NCBI GenBank assembly: GCA_046349215.1 | Contig: JAXMCV010000001.1 | Coordinates: forward strand, 310,001 to 374,000 | Direction: 5' to 3' | DNA from: JAJXWB01 sp046349215 | GTDB taxonomy: Bacteria; Pseudomonadota; Alphaproteobacteria; Rhizobiales; Beijerinckiaceae | Length of the DNA stretch: 64,000 nucleotides | In this document: piece by piece, positions 34,234 through 42,913 of the stretch | Layout of the letters: the number at the start of each line of letters is the position of its first letter | Position numbering within the stretch: position 1 is the first letter of the stretch | The notes under the pieces: generated by a model | Told to the model about the DNA's origin: nothing | Seen by the model: only the letters and a program-made list of their open reading frames with translations | Database searches by the model: none | Position numbers and translations under genes: made by a program

Positions 34234-36671
34234 CAGGCGAGTTCCTTCATCGGAGAAAATTCGCGGTCGTAGCTCTTGTCGGCGACGCGCTCCGCCCACG
34301 GGTCGATCTGCGCGAATTTCTGCGAATGCAGGAAGCGTTCGTGCGCAGCGCGACGCGCCGCGGGATCGTCGAGCAGGCGCGACTTCACGTAGGACAGGCC
34401 GACGCGTTCGATCCAGTGGGCCGTACGCTCCAGGTAGCGCGCCTCCTCGCGGTAGATCTGCATGTAGGCGCCGGTGTATTCGAGGACCTCTTCCTCGGTC
34501 GCCACCTTCGTCAGAAGTTCGGTGCCCCTGATCTTCACGCCGCCATTGCCGCCGACGTGAAGCTCGTAACCGGAATCGACGCAGATCACGCCGAGGTCCT
34601 TGATCGTCGCCTCGGCGCAATTGCGCGGACAACCCGACACGGCGAGCTTGACCTTGTGCGGCGTCCAGGAACCCCAGCACATCTTCTCGAGCTTCACGCC
34701 GAGGCCCGTGGAATCCTGGGTGCCGAAGCGGCACCATTCGGAGCCGACGCAGGTCTTCACCGTGCGCAGGCCCTTCGCGTAGGCGGCGCCCGAGATCATG
34801 CCCGCGGCGTTGAGATCGGCCCAGACGTCGCGCAGCTTTTCCTTCGGCACGCCCAGCAGGTCGATACGCTGCCCGCCCGTCACCTTGACGGTCGGGATCT
34901 GGTAGCGATCGGCGACGTCGGCGATCGCGCGCAATTCGGCGGCGCTCGTCAGGCCGCCCCACATGCGCGGCACGACCGAATAGGTCCCGTCCTTCTGGAT
35001 GTTGGCGTGGGCGCGCTCGTTGATGAAGCGCGACTGGTAATCGTCCTCGTATTCGCCGGGCCAAGCGCAGACGAGATAATAGTTCAGCGCGGGCCGGCAG
35101 GAGTGACAGCCGTTCGGCGTCTTCCAGTCGAAGAAGTCCATGACCGCCTGCATCGTCTTCAGCTTGCCGGCGACAATGCCCTTGCGCACCGCATCGTGCG
35201 GATGATCGGTACAGGCGCACATCGGCTTTTCCTTCGGCGTCGCCGAATAGTCGGAGCCGGCGGTCGCGTAGAGGATCTGCTCGACCAGCCCCGTGCACGA
35301 GCCGCAGGACGACGAGGCCTTGGTATGCGCGCGGACTTCCTCGAGCGTGAACAGGCCTTTCTCGGCGATCGCCTTGACGATCGTTCCCTTGCACACGCCG
35401 TTGCAGCCGCAGACTTCCGCATCGTCGGTCATCTTGGCGACCGCGTCGCCGCCGTGCCCGCCGTCGCCGAGATTGGTCTCGCCGAAGATCAGGTGGCGGC
35501 GCATGTCCGACACGTTCGTGCCGTCGCGCATGTGCTTGAAGTACCAGGAGCCGTCGATGGCGTCGCCGTAGAGGACGGCGCCGACGATGCGGTTGTCGCG
35601 CAAGACGAGGCGGCGATAGACGCCGGCCTTGGCGTCCTTCATCACGATGTCTTCCGTGCCCGGACCGCCGGAGAAATCGCCGGCCGAGAAGAGATCGATG
35701 CCCGTCACCTTCAGCTTGGTCGACGTGACCGAACCCTTGTAGGAAGCGAACGCCTTCTTCGCCAGATGGACCGCGCAGACCTTGCCCTGCTCGAACAGCG
35801 GCGCAACCAGGCCGTACACGGCGCCGCGATGCTGCGCGCATTCGCCGACCGCATAGATGCGGCCGTCGTAGGAGAGCATCGTATCGTCGACGACGATGCC
35901 GCGGTCGCAATGGATTCCGGCGCGCCTGGCGATGTCGACATTCGGCTTGATGCCGATGGCCATGACCACGAGTTGCGCGGGCAGGATCGTTCCGTCGGCG
36001 AGCTTCACGCCGCTGACGCGCCCGCCTTCGCCGAGGATTTCCTCGGTACGGCCGCCCATCGCGAATTTCATGCCCCTTTCCTCGAGCGACTTGCGCAGGA
36101 GGGCGGCGGCTTCGGAATCGAGCTGGCGCTCCATGAGCACGTCCATCAGGTGAACGACCGTCACCTGCATGCCCTTCTTCATCAGGCCGTTGGCAGCTTC
36201 GAGGCCGAGCAGGCCGCCGCCGATGACGACCGCCTCCTTGTACTTGCCGGCCGCGTCCAGCATCCGGTCGACATCGGCGATGTCGCGGAAGGCCATGACG
36301 CCGTCGAGATCGCGGCCCGGCACCGGAAGCATGATCGGCAGCGAACCGGTGGCGATCAGCAGGCGGTCGTAATGTTCCTCATGGCCGTCCGCGGCGACGA
36401 CCTTGCGGTTCTTGCGGTCGATCCTGGCGACCGTCTTGCCCTTGTGCAGGACGATGTTGTTGTCGGAGTACCAGTTGTCGTCGTTGAGGATGATGTCCTC
36501 GACCTTCTTCTCCCCGGCCAGGACTGGAGAGAGAAGAATGCGATTGTAGTTTCCGAAGGGTTCGGCGCCGAAGACGACGATGTCGTACATGTCGGGAGCG
36601 CGGTCGAGCAGTTCCTCGACGGTGCGAATGCCGGCCATTCCGTTGCCGATGACGACGAGTTTTTCCCGCAT
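34233..36671 (-). CDS. nirB: NADH-dependent nitrite reductase large subunit
   Basis: 812 residues. Order: FAD/NAD pyridine-nucleotide-disulfide domain (REKLVVIGNGMAGIRTVEELL at the start; GGGLLGLEAANGL near 145-157), BFD-like [2Fe-2S] domain (CGCNGVCKG, SSCGSCTGL), then the sulfite/nitrite reductase half with the siroheme-[4Fe-4S] ligands CVGSEWC and CPRNC near 640-690. It reduces nitrite to ammonium with NADH. The start at MREKL follows GGAG; the longer frame has a non-homologous extension. First gene of nirB-nirD-nasA, with a palindrome 54 bases upstream as a possible operator. Confidence 0.96.
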   Translation of the reverse strand: MREKLVVIGNGMAGIRTVEELLDRAPDMYDIVVFGAEPFGNYNRILLSPVLAGEKKVEDIILNDDNWYSDNNIVLHKGKTVARIDRKNRKVVAADGHEEHYDRLLIATGSLPIMLPVPGRDLDGVMAFRDIADVDRMLDAAGKYKEAVVIGGGLLGLEAANGLMKKGMQVTVVHLMDVLMERQLDSEAAALLRKSLEERGMKFAMGGRTEEILGEGGRVSGVKLADGTILPAQLVVMAIGIKPNVDIARRAGIHCDRGIVVDDTMLSYDGRIYAVGECAQHRGAVYGLVAPLFEQGKVCAVHLAKKAFASYKGSVTSTKLKVTGIDLFSAGDFSGGPGTEDIVMKDAKAGVYRRLVLRDNRIVGAVLYGDAIDGSWYFKHMRDGTNVSDMRRHLIFGETNLGDGGHGGDAVAKMTDDAEVCGCNGVCKGTIVKAIAEKGLFTLEEVRAHTKASSSCGSCTGLVEQILYATAGSDYSATPKEKPMCACTDHPHDAVRKGIVAGKLKTMQAVMDFFDWKTPNGCHSCRPALNYYLVCAWPGEYEDDYQSRFINERAHANIQKDGTYSVVPRMWGGLTSAAELRAIADVADRYQIPTVKVTGGQRIDLLGVPKEKLRDVWADLNAAGMISGAAYAKGLRTVKTCVGSEWCRFGTQDSTGLGVKLEKMCWGSWTPHKVKLAVSGCPRNCAEATIKDLGVICVDSGYELHVGGNGGVKIRGTELLTKVATEEEVLEYTGAYMQIYREEARYLERTAHWIERVGLSYVKSRLLDDPAARRAAHERFLHSQKFAQIDPWAERVADKSYDREFSPMKELA

Positions 36672-36987
36672 GGGCGATCTCCAGTTGCGGAGGTCTTCGC
36701 AAGCGCCGTGCCAGAAAAACGCTGTTGATTCAATCAATTACAGAATTGACCGATGTCATTTCCACTCTGATCGGATGCCATCGCTGGGCTTCGGCGCGCA
36801 AGCCTTGACGCACGGATGCCCATTTCCCGCGCCTCCCCGGATGCCATGGTGCATTGCACAAGCATCGGGCGCCTGCCGTCCATTGCGGCGCGCTTGCGCA
36901 AATGCCGGGCGAAGCGTGGGCGCTTGACGCCATGGCCGGCGCAGGCCAAGCCGGTTTGCAGCGCCACGCCCGCAGACCGGAACGCCC
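36672..36987. promoter_or_regulatory. divergent promoter region of nirB and aroQ, with palindrome
   Basis: 316 bases with no gene. At 36725-36737 lies the perfect palindrome TTGATT-C-AATCAA, 54 bases before the nirB start. It resembles an FNR/CRP-type site but the half-sites TTGAT and ATCAA are separated by three bases instead of four. A second short palindrome, GTGCA-T-TGCAC, is at about 36850-36860. No hairpin typical of a NasT antiterminator leader was evident. The rest shows nothing I can name. Confidence 0.35.
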
Positions 36988-37434
36988 ATGAGCCGCCTCG
37001 TCCAGATCCTCAACGGACCCAACCTCAACCTGCTGGGCAAGCGGCAGCCGGACATCTACGGCCGCGAGACTCTCGCCGATGTAGAGCGGGACTGCCGCAA
37101 GCTCGCGGCCGAATTGAAGCTCGACATCGCCTTCCACCAGAGCAATCGCGAATACGAGCTGATCGACTGGATTCACGAGGCCCGCGAACGGGCGGCGGCC
37201 ATTGTCATCAATCCCGGCGGATATACGCACACCTCCATCGCGATTCTCGACGCGCTGAACGCCTTCGACGGGATCGTGATCGAGACGCATATCTCGCAGG
37301 TCCACAAGCGCGAGGAATTCCGCCGGCATTCCTACGTGTCGCTGCGCGCCGACGGCGTGATCGCCGGGTTCGGAACGCAGGGCTACCAACTCGCGCTGCG
37401 GCGCGTCGCCTTCCTGCTCGACCAGAAGGGCTGA
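36988..37434 (+). CDS. aroQ: type II 3-dehydroquinate dehydratase
   Basis: 148 residues, standard for the dodecameric type II enzyme. It dehydrates 3-dehydroquinate to 3-dehydroshikimate in the shikimate pathway. Catalytic and binding motifs: NGPNLNLLGKRQPDIYG (active-site Arg and Tyr) at the N-terminus, HQSNREYELIDW, NPGGYTHTS near 75 and ETHISQVHKREEFRRHSY near 98 (catalytic His). The SD is weak (GGAACGCCC). In many alphaproteobacteria it precedes accB-accC, but here it meets a convergent transporter gene three bases after the stop. Confidence 0.95.
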   Translation: MSRLVQILNGPNLNLLGKRQPDIYGRETLADVERDCRKLAAELKLDIAFHQSNREYELIDWIHEARERAAAIVINPGGYTHTSIAILDALNAFDGIVIETHISQVHKREEFRRHSYVSLRADGVIAGFGTQGYQLALRRVAFLLDQKG

Positions 37435-37437
37435 GGT

Positions 37438-39315
37438 TCAGCCGCCGTCCGGCAGCGTCCGCTTCGCCTTCTCCTCGTCCCACCACCAGGTGGCGAGGAC
37501 GGCTGGCGCAAATCGCGGCGGGCGTTCGGGGCGCTCGAAGACGTCCCAATGCGCCATCCAGCGCGCCGCCTTGTACCAATGGGGAACCCAGTAGCGGCCG
37601 GCGCGCAACGCGCGATCGAGACAGCGGCAGGCGGGCACGAATTCTGCGCGCGTGCGCGCCGCCTTGATGCGGCCGATCAATTCGTCCACGAGCGGATCGC
37701 TGACCCCGATGATATTGCGCGAGCCGGCGACGCCGGCCGCCTTCGAGCCGTAGAGCGATTCGACCTCGCCGGCCGGAATGTTCGAGAGCTCCAGACGCTG
37801 CGGCGTGACGTCGAAATCGAATTGCTGGAGACGCCGGCGATATTGCGCGGCGTCGACGATGCGCAGCCGCGCATCGATGCCGACAAGCGCCAGGCTGCGA
37901 ATGAACGGCATGGTCGCGCGTTCCAACGCATTCGACGAATCCAGAATCTCGAAGGCGAGCGGCGCGCCATCCTCTCCGATCATGTAGTCGCCGTCGCGCT
38001 TGTAGCCGGCGGCGAGCAGCAGGTCGGTGGCGCGCTTCAGCAGGTCGCGGTCGCGGCCCGACCCGTCGCCATCCGGCGCGCTCCATGGATCGCCATAGAT
38101 GTCCGCCCGCACCGGCGCGCGCAGGCTTTTCAGCAGCGCTGTCTCGGCCTGATCGGCCGGGCCTTGCGCCGCCAGTTCGGAATTTTCAAAGAAGGATTGC
38201 GTACGGCGGTACTGGTCGTAGAACAGGTTGCGATTTGTCCAGGTGAAGTCGAACGCACAGGCGATCGCCTCGCGCACGCGCGGATCGGAAAACTCGTCGC
38301 GACGCGTATTGAAGAACCAGCCCTGCACGCCCGAAATATTCGAATCGGGAATGGCGCTGCGCAGGACGCGCTTGTCTTCAGCGGCTGGAAACGAATAGCC
38401 GTTGACCCAGTTGGCGGCGGTCAAATCCTCGTGGACATTGAGCGCGCCGATCTTGAAGGCGGCAAAGGCGCTGGTGCGATCGCGGAAATATTCGAATCGC
38501 AGCCGGTCGAAATTGTCCATGCCGCGACATGTCGGCAGGTTCTGCGCCCAATAATCCTCGACGCGTTGCAGGACGACATAGCGGCCTGTCTCGTATCTCT
38601 CGATGCGGTAGGGACCGGAGCCGAGCGGCGCGATCAGGCTGGCGTTGGCGAAGGCGTTTTCCCGGTAATGCTTGTTCGAGAAGACGGGTTGCCGGGCCAC
38701 GCTCAGGGCGGATTCGCGGGTCGCCCCCTTTTCGAAGCGCACGACCACGGCATTGTCGCCTTCGGCGGCGATATGGTCGATGGCGTTGAGCTGCATGCGG
38801 ATGGCGGGATGCCCGTACCGGCGCAGGACCTCGATGGAAAACACGACGTCGGCGGCTTCGACGCGGGAGCCGTCGTGGAAATGCGCGTTGGGATCGAGAT
38901 GAAACCGCAGGTAGCGGCGGTCTTCCGTTATCTGGAACGAGCGGGCGACGAGGGGATAGAGAGAGGCAGGCTCGTCGAGATTCCACTTCAGCAGCGAGTC
39001 GAACAGGAATTCCATTCCGAAGGCCGCGTCGCCCTGCAGGATGAAGGCATTGAAGGAATTGTAGGTGCCGTAGACCGCCATCGACATGATACCGCCGCGC
39101 GGCGCGTCCGCACGCACGAACGGAAATGCCTCGAACGAGAAATCGGCCGGACCGCCGTCGAAATAGGACATGACGCGTCGATGCGGCAGCTTGTCGAGAA
39201 CAGCGAATTCGCGGCTCTGCGCGGACACGGCGGCAGGCGCGGCGAGGAGGCCGGCGGCGCCGAGCATCAGGCTCCGCCGGTCAGGCCCCTCGCTTTTTCG
39301 GCTTCGGTTCTGCAT
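37438..39315 (-). CDS. extracellular solute-binding protein family 5 (oligopeptide/YejA-like)
   Basis: 625 residues. A twin-arginine signal (GPDRRSLMLGAAGLLAAPAAVSA) targets it to the periplasm. The body is an SBP_bac_5 fold: FDSLLKWNLDEPASLYPLVARSF, then FHLDPNAHFHDGSRVEAADVVFSIEVLR near 130-155 and the lower-lobe sequence FFNTRRDEFSDPRVREAIACAFDFTWTN. It is closest in layout to YejA, which binds oligopeptides and microcin C. The permease and ATPase genes (yejBEF) are not adjacent; the next gene downstream is the convergent aroQ. It may be an orphan receptor. Confidence 0.88.
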   Translation of the reverse strand: MQNRSRKSEGPDRRSLMLGAAGLLAAPAAVSAQSREFAVLDKLPHRRVMSYFDGGPADFSFEAFPFVRADAPRGGIMSMAVYGTYNSFNAFILQGDAAFGMEFLFDSLLKWNLDEPASLYPLVARSFQITEDRRYLRFHLDPNAHFHDGSRVEAADVVFSIEVLRRYGHPAIRMQLNAIDHIAAEGDNAVVVRFEKGATRESALSVARQPVFSNKHYRENAFANASLIAPLGSGPYRIERYETGRYVVLQRVEDYWAQNLPTCRGMDNFDRLRFEYFRDRTSAFAAFKIGALNVHEDLTAANWVNGYSFPAAEDKRVLRSAIPDSNISGVQGWFFNTRRDEFSDPRVREAIACAFDFTWTNRNLFYDQYRRTQSFFENSELAAQGPADQAETALLKSLRAPVRADIYGDPWSAPDGDGSGRDRDLLKRATDLLLAAGYKRDGDYMIGEDGAPLAFEILDSSNALERATMPFIRSLALVGIDARLRIVDAAQYRRRLQQFDFDVTPQRLELSNIPAGEVESLYGSKAAGVAGSRNIIGVSDPLVDELIGRIKAARTRAEFVPACRCLDRALRAGRYWVPHWYKAARWMAHWDVFERPERPPRFAPAVLATWWWDEEKAKRTLPDGG

Positions 39316-39338
39316 GGGATATCCCTCGGCGCGATCGC

Positions 39339-40085
39339 TCACGACGCCAGCGAGCGCTGGAGGGCGATCAGGTTTTGCGGCTGCACCTGAATGAAGCCCC
39401 CGCGCGGCGAATCGATATCGGCGATCAAGGCGAAAGCGATCGCCACGATGACCGGAAGAATGACGAGATTGCTGCGGTTGGCGGTCTTCTCGCCATATCC
39501 CATCAGGAGGTTGCAGGCGATGGCGACCAGCGCCATGAGCATCCAGGCCGGCAGGGGGATACGGTTCCACCAGGCGGCCTGCGCATATCCTTGCGCATTC
39601 AGCACATCGTTCATGCCGCTGGCGAGCAGCGCCGATGTGGGGGTCGGCGCCGCATTCGCGACGCGCGCGGCGCTCGCCCACATTTCGGTCTGCGTGGCCT
39701 GCATCGCGCGACCAGCATCCTGCGCGGACTCGCCTGTTTCATAGAAGGCGATGCGTTGCTTCAGGTAGCTTGCAAGCAGCGTCCTGATCTTCGCGGCGTC
39801 CGCGGCCGGTGCGAGATCGGCGCGCACGAATTCCGTGCCAATGGCGTTGGCTTCGGCCTCCTCGTAGCTCTTGCGCAGATCGTAGCGGCTGACGGCCATC
39901 GAAAACGTAAAGCCGATGATGAGCGCGAGTAGCGTCAGCGCCGTGGTGCGCACGACATTGAAGTCCTCCCATTCGGCTTGCGTCACCTTGCGCCGCCGGA
40001 TCGTCTCGCCGACGAAGGCCGCGAGCCATTGCGCAGCCATCGCGGCCACGAATACGAACAAGGGCTGGTCGATCATCTGCTTCAT
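39339..40085 (-). CDS. DUF4239 (bestrophin-like) membrane protein
   Basis: 248 residues with four hydrophobic segments: about 8-25, 47-66, 180-198 and 205-226, and a long hydrophilic helical stretch between. The motif VRTTALTLLALIIGFTFSMAVSRYDLRKSYEEAEANAIGTEF is the DUF4239 signature, seen in bestrophin-like proteins of unknown function. It lies 37 bases after the channel-like gene and upstream of the peptide-binding protein on the same strand, so it could be part of one transcript, though the functions look unrelated. Confidence 0.8.
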   Translation of the reverse strand: MKQMIDQPLFVFVAAMAAQWLAAFVGETIRRRKVTQAEWEDFNVVRTTALTLLALIIGFTFSMAVSRYDLRKSYEEAEANAIGTEFVRADLAPAADAAKIRTLLASYLKQRIAFYETGESAQDAGRAMQATQTEMWASAARVANAAPTPTSALLASGMNDVLNAQGYAQAAWWNRIPLPAWMLMALVAIACNLLMGYGEKTANRSNLVILPVIVAIAFALIADIDSPRGGFIQVQPQNLIALQRSLAS

Positions 40086-40122
40086 GCGTCGCCGCTCCCG
40101 CCGGCGAAACCGATGCCACGCT

Positions 40123-40653
40123 CTATCTTTGCCGCGCGCTTCCGGCAGGGGCCTGCGGCAGGCGAAACGAAGCCCTGAGGCCGCGCCAGATCACCTGCAG
40201 GACCGAGAACAGAAAGGCCGTGCTCGCGCCGAAGGCCAGCACGCCGCCGGCGGCTTCCAGCGCGCCCATGAGCGCCCATTCGGGCTTCGGCGTCAGTCCC
40301 GAGGCCCCGCGCGTCGTCAGCGAGTCGAGCGAAAAGAGCATGGCGTCGCGCAACGTGCCGAACGCCCCGACCGCCAGATAGGCGAAAGCCCAGACGCTCG
40401 CCTCTATGCCGTGCAGGGCTGCGAGCGCGAAACCGATCACGGATATGGCGAGCGCGCCAACGAACGCCGGGCGCAGCGGCGATGCGCCGTGCGGCAGTCG
40501 GGGGCGACCAAGCGCGAATTTCAGCGCGAAGACGGCGATCATGACCAGGCCGCCCGCGTGAATAGCGAGGGTGACCGCAATGAGCAGGAGCCCCCAGACC
40601 CAGTCGTCCACCCAACCCAGCGCCAGCATGTCCCGCCCGATCGCCGGCGCCAT
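40123..40653 (-). CDS. small channel-like membrane protein
   Basis: 176 residues. Hydrophobic segments near 15-45, 55-95 and 125-155 surround a short re-entrant-like stretch, AMLFSLDSLTTRGASGLT, where two-transmembrane potassium channels have the pore helix and filter. The canonical TVGYG is not present (here TTRGASG), so ion selectivity is doubtful. The start at MAPAIG is chosen over MLALG eight codons later; neither has a strong SD. Gene order with the DUF4239 gene suggests co-transcription. Confidence 0.6.
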   Translation of the reverse strand: MAPAIGRDMLALGWVDDWVWGLLLIAVTLAIHAGGLVMIAVFALKFALGRPRLPHGASPLRPAFVGALAISVIGFALAALHGIEASVWAFAYLAVGAFGTLRDAMLFSLDSLTTRGASGLTPKPEWALMGALEAAGGVLAFGASTAFLFSVLQVIWRGLRASFRLPQAPAGSARQR

Positions 40654-40783
40654 CTCGACCGGGCGCCTTCCGACGAGGAGTCTTAACCGACTTGAGCTTG
40701 ACGTCCATCGAACATTTGGATTTGACGGGAACCGGCGAATGCGGGATCCGGTCGTTGACGCTTGCCCGCCGCGAGGGGGAAGA

Positions 40784-41164
40784 ATGCTGGTCGCACCTTC
40801 GGAAGTCGGCGCCGAAGAACTGGTCGTCAACGCCGTCCTCTGGCTGAAATTGGCGACGGAGGCAGTCGGCGCCATGTTCATCGGGATCGGCGTGATCCTT
40901 GCGTCGTGGCGATTCGCCTCCAGCAGCTTTCCGCCGGCCCCGACCGATTTCGTCGAGGCGCGGCTCACGCTCGCGAGATTCCTGGCGATCGCGCTCGAAT
41001 TCGAACTCGGCGCCGACATTCTCGGCACCGCCGTCGCCCCGAGTTGGGATGCGATCGGCAAGCTGGCGGCCATCGCGGTCATCCGCACCGCGCTCAATTA
41101 TTTCCTGAGCCGCGAGATGAGCGAGGAATTGCCGCCGCCCGAAGCGCCGCGACGCGACGCGTAG
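40784..41164 (+). CDS. DUF1622 family membrane protein
   Basis: 126 residues from the ATG after GAGGGGGAAGA. Three hydrophobic helices are visible (about 15-42, 57-75, 85-105), with the family motif FVEARLTLARFLAIALEFELGADILGTAVAPSWDAIGKLAAIAVIRTALNYFL. DUF1622 proteins are small inner-membrane proteins without known role. Divergent from the channel-like gene and convergent with modD. Confidence 0.85.
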   Translation: MLVAPSEVGAEELVVNAVLWLKLATEAVGAMFIGIGVILASWRFASSSFPPAPTDFVEARLTLARFLAIALEFELGADILGTAVAPSWDAIGKLAAIAVIRTALNYFLSREMSEELPPPEAPRRDA

Positions 41165-41174
41165 AAGCCGTCTG

Positions 41175-42029
41175 TCAGACCGGCGCGATCTCGACCTCGA
41201 CGTCCTGCGGCGGCGCGGCATAAGGCGCGGACGTCACCAGCACATCCGCGCCGGCGCGCGCGTAGTCCGCAGCATTGGCCGCGTTGATTCCCCCTGCCGC
41301 CGCGACGACGGGCCGGACCGCCGACGGCAACCTCGCGACGAGCGCTGCGATCCCGGGCGGCGAGAATTTTTCCGCCTGTATCACGTCGAAGCCGGCCGCC
41401 GCTGCGGCGACGCCCTCCTCCACCGACTTTACCTCGATGACGAGTTTCTTTTCAGGCGCGTTGCGGCGCAGCCGCCGAACCAGCGTGGCCAGCGGCGCGC
41501 CGCCGGCGAGGCCGAGATGCTCGGGGAATACGAGGATCGTTTCGGATAGACCCAGACGATGCATCACGCCGCCGCCGGCCTTCACTGCCGCAACCGCGAA
41601 GGACTTCGTCCCGGGAACGTTCTTGCGTGTGCAGGCTACCGCGATTTCCGGCGATACCGAACGCGCCGCGTCGACGATCGCGCGCGCCGAGGTGGCCACA
41701 CCCGACCAGATCTCGATCAGAGTCTGCGCAACCTTCCAGCCGCGCAACAAGGCGTCAGCGGGACCCCGCGCAGTCAGGATCGGCGCGTTGCGCGCAAGAA
41801 CCTCGCCCGAACGCGCATGACACACGACGTCCCCGCCGGCGATGTCGATAATCTCCGCCGCATCCGCGACAAGCGCGACGCTCATCGGATTGCGCGCGCG
41901 AAACGTCATTATCGCCGGCGTATCTCCAATGCCGAGCGCCTCGCTCGTCAGGTCGCCGTGCGGAACGTCGTCACGCAGCAAACGTTCGAGTTCGACGCGC
42001 GTCGCGACGGCGGCGGCGGGCGCGCTCAT
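41175..42029 (-). CDS. modD: ModD, quinolinate-phosphoribosyltransferase-like protein of molybdenum loci
   Basis: 284 residues, NadC-like fold. The start ELERLLRDDVPHGDLTSEALGI and the middle ACTRKNVPGTKSFAVAAVKAGGGVMHRLGLSE align with ModD proteins, in which the NadC His-Arg substrate pocket is altered. ModD genes occur in molybdate transport loci and their reaction is unknown. It starts directly after the stop of mop (TGAATG), so the two are coupled. modA is 0.9 kb away on the other strand. Confidence 0.9.
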   Translation of the reverse strand: MSAPAAAVATRVELERLLRDDVPHGDLTSEALGIGDTPAIMTFRARNPMSVALVADAAEIIDIAGGDVVCHARSGEVLARNAPILTARGPADALLRGWKVAQTLIEIWSGVATSARAIVDAARSVSPEIAVACTRKNVPGTKSFAVAAVKAGGGVMHRLGLSETILVFPEHLGLAGGAPLATLVRRLRRNAPEKKLVIEVKSVEEGVAAAAAGFDVIQAEKFSPPGIAALVARLPSAVRPVVAAAGGINAANAADYARAGADVLVTSAPYAAPPQDVEVEIAPV

Positions 42030-42239
42030 TCAGGGAACGGCAACCATGACGTCGGAGGCCTTGATCACGGCAAAGGCCTTTTCGCCGACCTTGAGGCCGA
42101 GTTCCTCGACGGACTCGTTGGTAATGGAGGCCGTCACGACCGTGCCGCCGCCAATGTCGATCCGCACATGCGCCGTCGTGGCGCCCTTCTGGATCTCGAC
42201 GATCTTGCCGGGGATCGCGTTACGCGCAGAGATTTTCAT
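42030..42239 (-). CDS. mop: molbindin (single TOBE domain molybdate-binding protein)
   Basis: 69 residues, one TOBE/Mop domain: MKISARNAIPGKIVEIQKGATTAHVRIDIGG followed by VVTASITNESVEELGLKVGEKAFAVIKASDVMVAV. Molbindins form hexamers that store or buffer cytoplasmic molybdate. The SD is AAAAGG. Coupled to modD downstream. Together with modA it marks a molybdenum uptake locus that serves the molybdoenzymes at 2-4.6 kb and 31-34 kb. Confidence 0.92.
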   Translation of the reverse strand: MKISARNAIPGKIVEIQKGATTAHVRIDIGGGTVVTASITNESVEELGLKVGEKAFAVIKASDVMVAVP

Positions 42240-42364
42240 TTCAATGCCTTTTTCGCCGCCCGGCAGACATATCCCGCCGGATACAGGACGAAGGATTAGG
42301 AGCGGCATTCGAACCGGGCAAGGCGATAAATCAGGCACGATGCGCCGCCTTCGTCCGCTTGGGG

Positions 42365-42810
42365 TCACTCCGCCGCGACGGCGAAGCTTCCCTTTTTCAA
42401 GCGCTCCCACCAATCGTCGATCAAGCCAGCGTTCACATCCAGGAATTCCACAAATTCGCCGGCAAAGGCCAGCCAATCGGCGCCGACTGATGGAGAAACC
42501 GCCGTCGCGACCGGAATTCCGGCTGCAAAAGCCGCGCGGAACGCATCGTACAGGCCGCTTCGCGCCGCTCGGGCGCGAGCGCGAAGGCGACGTCGCCCAT
42601 CGGCCTGAGCCGCACGAGGTAGGCCTCGTTCGGCCGGATGCGACCGCCAGTTTCGGCATTGGAAAGTATCGCAGCCGACAGCAGCGCCTGTTCGCGCGCC
42701 AGAGGCCATGCAAATGCGGCGCAGGCGTCTTCCTGGGCATGCGCCGATACGACCGCAGCGGCAGTCAAAACGACTGTCAGGAGAGTCCGGATGCGGCACG
42801 CGCGTTGCAT
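42365..42810 (-). pseudogene. probable frameshifted or composite gene for a secreted protein
   Basis: Reading from 42810, a signal peptide (MQRACRIRTLLTVVLTAAAVVSAHA) and about 60 residues with good coding character (CAAFAWPLAREQALLSAA, EAYLVRLRPMGDVAFALAPERR) resemble a periplasmic protein family of Rhizobiales. Near base 42560 the sequence in this frame becomes Arg/Ser-rich and stops at 42433. In a second frame a coding-like stretch begins at almost the same point (LYDAFRAAFAAGIPVATAV, WLAFAGEFVEFLDVN) and runs to 42365. This pattern fits one frameshift, or a deletion that joined two unrelated genes. The second half matches nothing I know. Confidence 0.4.
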
Positions 42811-42913
42811 TGCCCTACTATATCAATCCAGATACAGGAAAGCTACCCGCGCCGTTCCTTCAGATGCGCCGCATCCCGTCCCGAAATGTCGCATCCGCGA
42901 CAAGGAGAATAGA

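Noticed and set aside
34326..36728. 800-codon open frame opposite nirB
   Set aside because: Antisense shadow; nirB is complete with all cofactor motifs.
36725..36737. FNR binding site upstream of nirB
   Set aside because: The half-sites are right but the spacing is three bases, not four, so I list it only as an unnamed palindrome.
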